From Hyalella azteca (taxonomy: Eukaryota > Arthropoda > Malacostraca > Amphipoda > Hyalellidae): a stretch of DNA of 64,000 nt. The notes under the pieces are model-generated. The model was not told the DNA's origin. It ran no database searches and was given only the letters and a program-made list of their open reading frames with translations. Every line of letters starts with the position of its first letter. Position 1 is the stretch's first letter. The stretch covers positions 124,001-188,000 of the forward strand of contig NW_025945881.1 of assembly GCF_000764305.2 (NCBI RefSeq), given 5' to 3'. A program made the translations under genes and the position numbers. This document shows, piece by piece, positions 36,601 through 48,600 of this stretch.

Positions 36601-39600
36601 GCCGGTGGAGGCCCTGAGGTGGAAGGCTGCTTCTGAACCCCCGTCCTCGCCCGCCATGCACACGATGCGCAGCGTCGTGCGCATACCGCGCGCAACCGTG
36701 CAGTTAGACGGCGATTCTGGCTTCCCTGCACTCAAAAAACCGCGAAATTTTCTAATAACGAGGCAAATTGTGTGCCATTAGAGTGTGAATTTGTGGGAAT
36801 AGCAGGCAAATGCACGTGAAAATAAAACTTGGAAGCGCCAAACTTTGGTTTTATTTGGGCAACAGGAATGTGATGTCAAATCTAGTCGACAATTTGTTGT
36901 TTTAACTTGCATCCAAATAATCTAATGGTATTACTTTATTTCGTTTGTAATGAAATATAAAAAAGCGGGCGCTTATTTTTCTAAGCAGGCTGCACCGAAT
37001 CTTGAACAATTGAATCCTTCAGCACTGAATAAAATAACTTTCAAATCAAATCAATATTTTAGTAGGTACTATTCATTCAAGAGGGCTATCGATAAGCACA
37101 AGGAAGCTAGTAAAACAATATGAGTTAACTTTTCTAAGTAGCCATATTTTTAGATCAGCCGTGATGTCGTGGACATTTAAATGTGAGATACAAGTGTCCA
37201 GGCAACTGAATATCGGCACGCCTTTGGAAAATGTGCAATTAATCTCAAAGTATATAGTCATTTTAGGCCTGTTCTTAAATCAACATTTCTTCACGAAATT
37301 TTATTGGATTCCTTTCTTGATTTTCCAGTGTTTGTTGATACAAACTCACACAGAATATTAGTTCTTTGCGAGGGTGACAAAAAGGATTGATCTGGTTCAA
37401 CTGGTTCAGTGACCACGATCAACTGAAGGAATGAATGCAAGCAGCGTTGAAATTGAATGTCAAACTAATATCGACTAATAATAAAAGTACAAAAACTAAA
37501 CAACTATGCAATAATAACTAAACTAATAGTACAATTTTAACTATAGTCAGGAAGGCAAAATGTTTAAAGAAATACGAAATGAGCCACACAGACTATTGAA
37601 AATCTCGAATTATATGCTTCCATTCTGTAAAGTTTGATGAAATATTGGCAAAAAATACGTATGTATTCGAATACATCGTCCTTGTGCAGCTCGAATGGAA
37701 GGTATCAATTTCACAGAACATAAATGTTTCTTCATGGAAATGTACGTCGTTTTTAATTGCATTGAGCGTCATGTACGTTGATTGAGTGCGCAGTATTCAG
37801 TTTTATTAATTCAACAAAGCGATGTTACGGCAATTCCTTCGCTATTTATGCTCCCGAAGTGAAAGGTTTACGAGTGAATACTGAGCAGTTTTAATTAAAC
37901 AGAGCTCGGAGAATTTAATGCATTACAAGTTTCTTGATATTGACAGTCAATCTGTGTATACATCGCATAGGAGCTGTAAACTGACGTATGTAGAAGAGAA
38001 ATTATTCAACTTTAAATATTTGTTATTCAATTTGTTGATATCATGTTTATAGAAGAAGTTTCAGTTTCAGGATTAATATTTAACATGAATATTTACCAAT
38101 ATTTACACAGATTTTCCATCAATTTTAAAAATTGGAAAACCAACTACGTTGTATTTTACGGTGGATATTACAAGGGAAACACGGATGCATGGTTACAAAT
38201 AACTTTTCATGACAAATTATGAGTCAAAAAATGAAAGGGAAATAACTTCTGTTGTCTTCTCATCAGCACGAGTAAACTATTCTGTCTTTTGGAGTGAATT
38301 AAAGTGAATAATGAATAATCATTGAGTTCCTCAGTCGCATTCTATTGATTCACGATTCTCCCCGACTATATAGTTCAGCAAAGCAGTCCTCGATGATCAC
38401 TATACAGACGACCAGAATATAAAATATCGGTACATTTTTCTGCTTACGAATAATATAACGTTTTCATCCGTTAGAAATTGATTTCAGTAATCGCTTGTGC
38501 TTTATATATTGGCCATATTGTGAATGGACACTGGATGCCTTGCGCAGGTACACCCAAAAAACTATATATTTCAGTGTAATTCGTGCACGCATTCATTTGC
38601 GTTGTGCTGGCTATTGCGGTGGCTATTATCAGTTGATATTTCTATGATGACAATGCAAAAAAATAATCGAAAAAGCAAGATACATACACATATGTTACCT
38701 ATGATGCTTAGATGTCATGTCTATTTTTAAACTCATGTTCTTCATTATTATATGCGGTTATATTAAATTTTAGTCTGATTTATCATTTCCAATGTTTGTT
38801 GTCCTCCGAATAAATCACATGGCAGTAATTTTGCTACAATAAAATAAAGAATAATGTAGCAAAAATATTAATATTCTCGAACTTTGTTTTATTTTCAAGT
38901 TAACGAGAGGACAGTAATTGATTCACAAGTTACTGTTTAGAATTACGTATTTCATAACGTATTGAAAATGTGACCATGAAATTATGTTGACGACGATTGC
39001 TATTTGTCTACTGAAGGTATACGCAACGAAATTGTAATTGCACTTTTTCAAGCAACGATCTATAAAGAGCTCAAACACTCAGACGACTCGATATATTGAA
39101 AACTCTGATTTGAGGACCTGTTACATCGCTAGCTCAACTGATGCATGATCTCCTTCAAAATTACAATTGCGAACAAAATTCAAAACAAAAATTTCCTTTG
39201 AAGTCGATGGATCTTCCAATAAGTGGGCGCAAATGGTAAAATTTAATAAGTTTCCAGTGCACGAGATGATGTAATTGTGTTACAGGTCAAGGCGGTCTTT
39301 TTTACAGCAAATCATTTCGTACAATCAATAAGAACGACGATTTCCAACCAACACTAAGTGCTTTAGCATATACCTTGAATATCGCAATGCTATATGAGTT
39401 AAAGATTAGTTTCGCAAATAAGATGAAAATCACTATAGAGAGATCTGATCGCAAGATAAAATTCCTCTTCATTGTACCTTGACATTCGGGAAATATATTT
39501 TTTTAAGAATTGACTATGGTTACAATTTGCATCATGTATGATAAATCCACGAATTAATATACCCAAAGTAACACAAGATTTTTCCATGCTATACAGCATA

Positions 39601-42600
39601 CAGCGAAATTTAATACAGGCGCTCAGCAACAGGCCCATTATTATAGAGGCAAACATCCCCACTCACCTGCCGGCACATTATTATAGAGACGAACATTCCC
39701 ACTCACCGGCCGGCACATTATTATAGAGGCAAACATCCCCACTCACCTGCCGGCACATTATTATAGAGGCAAACATTCCCACTCAACTGCCGGCACATTA
39801 TTATAGAGACAAACATCCCCACTCACCGGCCGGCACATTTATTATAGAGGCAAACATCCCCACTCACCTGCCGGTACATTATTATAGAGACAAACATTCC
39901 CACTCACCTGCCGGCACATTATTATAGAGACAAACACCCCACTCACCGGCCGGCACAATGTGGTAGAGGCAAACATTCCCACTCACCGGCCGGCACAATG
40001 TGGTAGAGGCAAACATCCCACCCACCGGCCGGCACAATGTGGTAGAGACAAGGCTCCCACTCACCGGCCGGCACAATGGGGTAGAGGCAAACATCCCACT
40101 CACCGGTCGGCACAATGTGGTAAAGGCAAACATCCCACTCACCGGCCGGCACAATGTGGCAGAGGCAAACATCCCACTAACCGGCCGGCACAATGTGGTA
40201 GAGGCAAACATCCCACTCACCGGCCGGCACANNNNNNNNNNNNNNNNNNNNNNNNNNNNNNNNNNNNNNNNNNNNNNNNNNNNNNNNNNNNNNNNNNNNN
40301 NNNNNNNNNNNNNNNNNNNNNNNNNNNNATATAATATAATATAATATAATATAATATAATATAATATAATATAATATAATATAATATAATATAATATTAC
40401 TCACACTTAACATCAAGCCGCAGCGCATTGGACATGCCATCCCCGACTCTGTTATAGGCGTGGCATGTGTATGATCCCGCTTGTCTACGACCAACTTTCT
40501 GAAGCACCAAACTCTGGTTGCTCACGATCACCCCACCGCTGATGTTGTGCCATAACACTTCATTCTAAGGGAGATAAACGAAGATTTTTATCATGTGTCA
40601 CAGTGTCGGTTATGTTACTACAATAGAATTGGTCTTTATGTTGTAATGTACACGTATCACTCAGAGATTTGAGTGAGATTTATTCCAAATTGCGATGCGT
40701 TTTTTACATTTGCCCAGGTAATTCCTATTATATTAGGGGCTCATCTTATGCTCATGCGTTTTAATGAGAATGGAATTAAAAGCAAATATTTCAATCTCTT
40801 TATGAGTTTATTTAAATGGCATATGAACGTATTTTTTGCATCATTCTTCTGTACGTTAAGCCTAGCTATAATATATTTTAAAAGGGCTATTTCAGAAATA
40901 AATATAGCATAAGTCAAAATGATATATTGTAAAAATATATTTTACAAAATTTAATGCAAGAAGGATCACCGAGAGCAAGAGTTTATTTAAATCATGTTGT
41001 ACAGAAGAGCTTAATTCAGTTATTATTTTGTCGTATGCCAACGAACCAACAATGTTAATCTATTCAATAGACATCGGACTTTTTGCTTAAGTGACATTTA
41101 TTGAATGATAATAGTAGCTTTGAGATGAGTTGATGATGAGTTAGTTCAACTATGCTGAACTCCTGCTGAGCTTGTCCTGCTAAGCATATCATAACAATAA
41201 CATATTTTTTGCATATTATTTTCTGGAGATTTCAGCGAGTTCGCACAGTTTTAACTATGCAAAGAGAAATTATTGTTAACAAGCATTAGCAAGTCATATA
41301 TCAAGATAAAGCTTTTTATCGATTGTATCAATACTCTCCCTATATTAAATTCGAAATTTATCAATTTTCTCGTGGAAATACTTACGTCATGTCGCCACGA
41401 AACTCTGGAGACTCGCGGGTTAGCATCGATGATGCACTCGAAGTAAACGTCGTCGTCTTCTTTGATGTTTTTGGCATCCAGAGACGCGCCGAACCTGGCG
41501 TGGGCTTTTGGAATGTCTGCGAAAATTAGACAGGGAAATTAGTGTCTTAGAGCATAAATCATCAACAGTGTTTTAAATATAATTAATAATGAAATTGACG
41601 GCTAAATGAATAGTTAATAAATAATGCCAATGCGCAGCTCTGTTATTTGTCAACAGTAAACCATGTTCTATTGCCACAGAGCGTGGTTGATGATAATAAA
41701 AAAAGTTATTCTTGCCATTCATAACCTTTAATTAAAAATTAAAAATTTGAATAAAATATTTACACCATATCATCATTGAAATTATGGAAAATGCACAAAT
41801 GGTTCCACAATGCACATAAAAGTAAATAAAATATGGCTTGAATCATGTAAGTATCATAAATAGCACATTATAACTAGTTCAGACATAACTAGAAAGACGT
41901 AACTAGCACATAGCTATTTAATAGCTAAAATCATAGCTATTTTAACATAACCAGCATAACATTCTAAGCTTTTGTCTAGGCAGCGCTAAATGCCCGTAGT
42001 TGTTCCAGTCCTGCGAAGGGCGCTAATCCAAGCCTCGCGCTTCGCATGCCAAACAAACCACAGAAATTCGCAACGTTATCCTGCATAGCCAATTAATTGA
42101 TCCTCCACAGAGGGCGTCGGATAAATTACATTTATTTGCATTGCTAGGTTTATTGCAGACTTTTTCTTTCAATTTTATGAGCTGGTTTCATTCCTGGTCA
42201 CTTCTACTTACTAATTACATGGGCCATTAATCTGCTGAACTTTGATGATGCTAAAGATATAAGCCATAAATGAGGACATAGACATAGTGTGGCAGTAAAA
42301 TATTTAACACATTGACTACGAAGTGGTACATATGAGTACCACGAAATGTATTTCTTCAGGACGTAGTGGTACATAATTCAGGATGCCTAAAATAGGCCAA
42401 ATCCGAGAACAAAAAAGGCCAAAACAGGCCGATAACTCAATATATATTACTAGTTTATTTGTAGCTTCCGCTACAAAAATCCATATATTTCCTTTTTGCA
42501 GCATTTAAAATTTAATTAGGAAGTACCCCTATCATAAATTTAAGCCGGCCAACGCAATTGAGAAAAACTAAATCACGGAATTCGTCCGGAAAAAAAGATC

Positions 42601-45600
42601 GTCTGGCAACCCCGTTTAAAACAGTACAAAAAATGAAATAATAGTACAAGATGAAGCAATCCTAGTCAACGTGTTAAGCAGATTTTTGCTCAGTATTGAT
42701 CCTTAACAACTATGTTCATCATGTCTTTTCTCTATGACATTAAACAGAGGCTTTAAAAAGTGTGCATGGATTTGTTTGCTATATATAGTGGTCTATTTCA
42801 GATTAAGATTTCAAATTTTTCAAGTGAAATGGTTTTTAGAACGAGTGGTGCATGTTTACCGTATTCATAATGCAATGGAACAATTGGCAAGAAGATTTTT
42901 CGGAATTTAAAATTTGATAAATTATTTAAATACATGAACCACATTAATAATTGATGCAACATTACCGGGGTGAATATCAGGCGTGAGAATCTAAATTCTT
43001 CTTCATGATTAGTTATTATTATAGAGCTTTGAATTACCTAATAATAGTCCAAAAATATTCAGTATACCATAACTATGATTTCACGATATATCATAGCACA
43101 ACTATCATTACATAACGTGTATTGCATAACTAGCATAACTAAAATAAGCAAAACATCAGTAGCATTACATTAAATGTATTACATTAATAGCGCAATACAA
43201 CATAATAATGAACATATAGCGCATAATATAATAGCATAGCACGGCTAGCATCATATAACATCATCGTTACACTAGCATAACATAACTTGCATCAGATCAC
43301 TAGCATCACATAACTAGCATCACATAACTAACATAACACAACTAGTATACTAGTATAGCATAGCTATAGCATAATCAGCATAACTATCATCACATAACCA
43401 TCATCACATAACCATCATCACATAACTAGCATAACTAGCCTAACTAGCAGCGCACTACCAGCCTAACTAGCAGCACTGTACTAGTCCACGCACACAGGAC
43501 GCTCAGGAGCCACGATGCGTTGACAGACGTCGCCGTGGCGAAGCATAACCATCATCACATAACTAGCATAACAATAACATAACCAGCATAACACAACCAG
43601 CTTAACATAACCAGCTTAACATAACCAGCATGACATAACCAGCTTAACATAACCAACAGAACATAACCAGCATAACATAACCAGCATAACATTCTAAGCA
43701 TTTGTCTAGGCAGCGCTATATGCCCGTAGTTGTTCCAGTCCTGCGAAGGTCGCTAATCCAAGCCTCGCGCTTCGCATGCCAAACAAGCCACAGAAATTCG
43801 GAACGCTATCCTGCATAGCCAATTAATTGATCCTCCACTTTCACGTCGGTTAAATTGCCTTTAATTACATGGCTAGGTTTATTGCAGACTTCTTTTTTCA
43901 ATTTAATTATCTGCTTTCATTCATGATCACTTCTACTTACTTACTTCAACTTCTACTTACTAACTGCGTGTACATACTGTAACTCAGGCCATTAATCTGC
44001 AGAATTTTGATGATGCCAAAGATATAAACCATAAATGGGGACAAATACAAACAAATTCTGGCATTAAAATATTTAAATAATAATGCTCAGTATCGAACCT
44101 TGACTACTATGTTCATCATGTCTTTTCTCTATGAAATTGAATAAATATTTTAAAAGTGGGTGTACGGATTTGTTTGCTAGTGGTCTATTTCCAATTAAGA
44201 TTTGAAACTTTTTGAAAGAATTGAAATGGTTTTTAGAACGAGTATTCTGCCACATCCATAATGTGACGGAACAATTATCAAGAAAATTTGTTGGGGTTTA
44301 AACTGTCTGATTTTATTGATATTGGGGTCTAATAAATTAATTGAACACATAGACCACATTAAAAATTGCTGCAACATTACTGGGGTGAATTTCAGGCGTG
44401 AGAGTCGAAATTCTTCTGCATGATTACCTATTATTATAGAGCTTTAAACTACCTCATAATAACCAATAATTATTAAGCATAACATAACTGGCATAACGCA
44501 ATTAGATTAACATAACTAACATTTTGCACTATATCATAGCATAACTGTCATTACATAACGTGTATTGCATAACTAGCATAGCGCAAATGTAGTATAACAT
44601 AAGTAGCATCAAATAAACTGTATAATATTAATGGCGTAATAAAAATAACATAACATGCAAATAACATAACATGCGTAATAAAAATAGCATAACATGCATA
44701 ACATTATAGCATAACATAATAGTATAACATTGCTAGCATCATATAAGTAGCATAGCATAACTAGCATCGCATAACTTCCATCACACAACTATCACAAAAT
44801 AAAGAGCTTCACATAACTAGCGTCACTTAACAAGCATAGCGTAACCAGCAGCGCACTACTAGCATAAATATCATCGCACTACTAGCCTAACTTGAGGCAC
44901 TCTACTAGTCCACGCACTCAAGACGCTCAGGAGCCACGATGAGTTGGGTGGATAGCTAGAGGTCAGCATAGCCCAAATCCACAGTGCGATTCATATACCT
45001 TCCCGAGCGTAACGCAGCCGGGCATCTTCACGGCTTTTGGCACAAAGCGCCAACCACAACAGCGCAGTTCAGTCACAGGCCGGAGCGCATACAGGCCGGA
45101 GCACAACTGGCCGGAGCGCAGCAGGCCCTACCGCAACAGCTACTCCTAACGTAACCTAACCTAACCTAACCTGAGCCGCCTGTTGTGGTAGGGCCTGTTG
45201 CGCTCCGGCCAGTTGGGCTTTGGCGCTGTGAAGCAGTGGCCGTGTTGTGCACAGCGGATTTACTGTTAGCCGGAGTTACCCACAGCTAATTGGCCTGAGG
45301 CTATGTGTAGATATTGCATGCTGATATTTGGCGTCGGGCCCAGGGCCTGTTTACGAGTCAATTTTGTTACCCACGGCTGCGCTCCCGATGAGTTGACGGA
45401 CGTCGCCGTGGCGAAGCATAACCATGGCATCATCACATAACTAGCATAACTAGTCTAGCTAGCAGCACTCTACTAGCCTAACTAGCAGCGCACTACTAGC
45501 CTAACTAGCAGCGCACTACTAGTCCACGCACACAGGACGCTCAGGAGCCACGATGCGTTGACAGACGTCGCCGTGGCGAAGCATAACCATCATCACATAA

Positions 45601-48600
45601 CTAGCCTAACTAGCAGCGCACTACTAGCCTAACTAGCAGCACTACTAGTCCACGCACACAGGACGCTCAGGAGCCACGATGCGTTGACAGACGTCGCCGT
45701 GGCGAAGCTCTCAGCGACGCATGAGAGCAGCGCTCCGTCGTCGCCAGACTCTGCCGTGAACATGAGCGTGCTGGTCGTGACGTTGCCGTTAGATGACGTC
45801 TGAAACAGAGACCAATTCAACGTATTAAACGTATTATCATATTATTGAGTGTATCACGCCGTGAACATGAGCGTGCTGGTCGTGACGATAGCATGTTCAA
45901 ATAAAATTGGTGATGAAGCCATCTAATCATCACGGTGGTAGCATTAACTTTGCTCATTTGATGAAATTAATATTTGCAATACTTCAGTTAAATCTTTTAA
46001 AATTACTCAACTGCCATGGCCTCTCCGATGGCGCAACGGTAAAGGCTCTGCTTCGCGTGTGGGAGATCGGAGTTCGAATCCTGCAGGCAGGGACTTCTTC
46101 AAGTCGATTTCTCACGAGGTATGTGTATGGTACTCTGATTATATGTTCCTGCTACATGTCTGACATTGTTACTTGTACTGCCATGGTAGATTTGCATACG
46201 TAGCACTTAGAATGGTGATTGGATGATGCAATATCAGTAAATGCAGAAGCATCGGATTTGAAACTAAAGGAAAATTTTTTATTGAATTCATTTTAAAGGT
46301 GGCCACTGGTGGCTCATTGATGCGCCACCGGTGCCAATGGGTAGTTATTGATGTACGAAGAGCCGTACGGGTGTGGTGGCCATTGGCAGGTTATAGGTGT
46401 GGGATAGGTGGTGCACGCCACCCTTAATTCACTGTATAAATCATATAAGCTCCACCTATGGGGTCCGCCGATAGCCACCATAAAAACATAGGTGCTCCAC
46501 TCTCAATTTTTATTTGGGATTGTGGAGCGCACAATCGCAATAACCAGGAGTAGGGTCTGAGTTATTGGCCATAGCTTTGGAAAGTTGGTCGAGGTAAGGA
46601 CTTGGATACAGAAATCGCCCAACTTAACCTCGTATCGGCTTTTACGGTGCTAGACTTCAGATCGGATTACATATACTGTGAGTGATAGTGATTGAGTTTC
46701 AGTCACTTCGTTTGAAGGGCAAATAGCCAACGACATTTATGACATAATGGTCAAAGTTTCAACGACATTCATGTTTCAATGGTCAAATATCCAACGACAT
46801 TTATGGCTCCGTGGTCAAATATCAAGCGACTTTTATGGCTCAATGGTAAAATATTTCACGGCATTTATTTATTCTCAGATCCGTTAATGCAAGCCCGTCA
46901 AGGACTTTCACAATTTTAATTTGTATTGATTGACATTCGCCATCCCCCGCAGATTGACCATCCCACCGGAAACTCGCAATCATTGATCATGTTAACTCTC
47001 GTGCACGAGCCTGTGGCGCATCTCGTTGCAGTGAAGCAATTTCTCCAGCGGTTCCATGCCAACCAATCGTCAAGAAACTCATCAGTTCTCTCCATATCTC
47101 TAATTGCTACGCGGGATATTATTAGGCTTCTTATTAGTTCGTAATTCAAATATTACATTGCTCTAATTTTCGTGATTCAAATATTACATTTTCGCATTGG
47201 CACACATTTTTCGATTATAAATCATTATCTTCGAAACTTTTCTTTATTCATGGAATATAGAGGTGGTTTAGACCTTCTTACACATGCTTCTATTTAGAAA
47301 TTGTTATCTGCATTGAAAAATTCCCATGAATAATAACAAATATTTCTTCATGTTTCTGCCTGGCCAATTCAGATAGATAAAGTAGTCCTTCAGTTCCCGA
47401 TCGTTTTTATAAAGTTTTGTAGTCACATTATGATATTTTGTTTTACTCTTCTCATGTTTAATAGATAATAATTTACACCATTCAAGTTATTTCATTAGCT
47501 ATCCTGTTGTTGGGCTTGTCAGTTCCGCTATAGTCTCTACTCATTTGCCTGTCACTGGTGCTGATAGCTGCTATCTACATGTCACTGGTGTCAATGTCCG
47601 TTGTCTACATTTCACTGACGTTGATATCCGCTGTCTACATTCCAAAAAAATATTGGTGGAGTATCGATAATTATTGGCGTCTAAAGGTGGAAATTTTAGG
47701 TGGAGCACCGATGGCGCATCGATGCGACATCTATGTCGTGTCCGCTTATTTTCCACTTATAACCTGCCGATGGCCACCCTAACCGAAAATCTCATCTTCC
47801 ACCAAGAATTACTTCATGGCGGCGATGGCGCATCGATGACCCATCGATGGCCACCTCTAAATTGAAGTCGATTAAAAGTTTTTCGTTAGTTTCAAATCCC
47901 ATTCATTTCCTAGTAACTGACATTACTTACTCTATTATACATTCAGAGGACTACGTTCACACATCCACCGTTGTAGTATTAGCAACAATGTCAGACATGT
48001 AGCCATACCATATCATACACATTCCTCGTAAAGAATTGACTTGAAGAAAAGTCCCTGCCCATATCGCAAAAATTAATATCTGCTGTCTACATGTCAATGG
48101 CTTTGGTGAACGTCATTGCCACTACACGTCATTGACGTAGGTGAACGCTGTCTACATACCAGAACGTTAGTTACGTAATTTACAAGTCAGTGAGGTCACT
48201 AACATTTGTGAACGCTTTTCACAATCCACTGACGTCAAAAATGTGACGGTAACTCACGGTTTCGACGGCGCGTTGCAGGACGCGGCTTGCGTTGTTCCAC
48301 CAGGTGATAACTGGCGGGGGGCGAGCGCCGGAGACCTGGCACATCACTTGATACTCGCGGCCAGCTTCTATAGACCCCGACGGCGTCATTAACTTAATGT
48401 TCAGCGCTGCCACTGCAACATAAATAATCAAATATAGACCCCGACGGCGTCATTAACTTAATGTTCAGCGCTGCCACTGCAACATAAATAATCAAAATGT
48501 CAAGTTTCCATGGCGGAAAAAGGTAAATGTGTGAGTGCTTTATCTTAACGATGCTGTCAATTTTGATTACCGTGGAGTCTCGTTTGATGCGTTGGGAGGA

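Larger units (their letters stand above)
47545..48160. repeat. 30-bp tandem array split by mobile insertions
   Basis: CACTGGTGTCAATGTCCGTT / GTCTACATTTCACTGACGTT units run 47545-47641, stop, and resume at about 48074-48160. The interval holds a GGTGG-type MITE copy (47680-47865) and a truncated inverted SINE (47975-48062). Confidence 0.65.

Noticed and set aside
39882..40494. Repeat ORFs on both strands around the N gap
   Set aside because: They are frames of the 40-bp minisatellite, and several run through Ns.
46010..46095. Functional tRNA gene
   Set aside because: A and B boxes are good, but the acceptor and T stems do not pair, and a SINE body follows that is repeated at 47975-48062.
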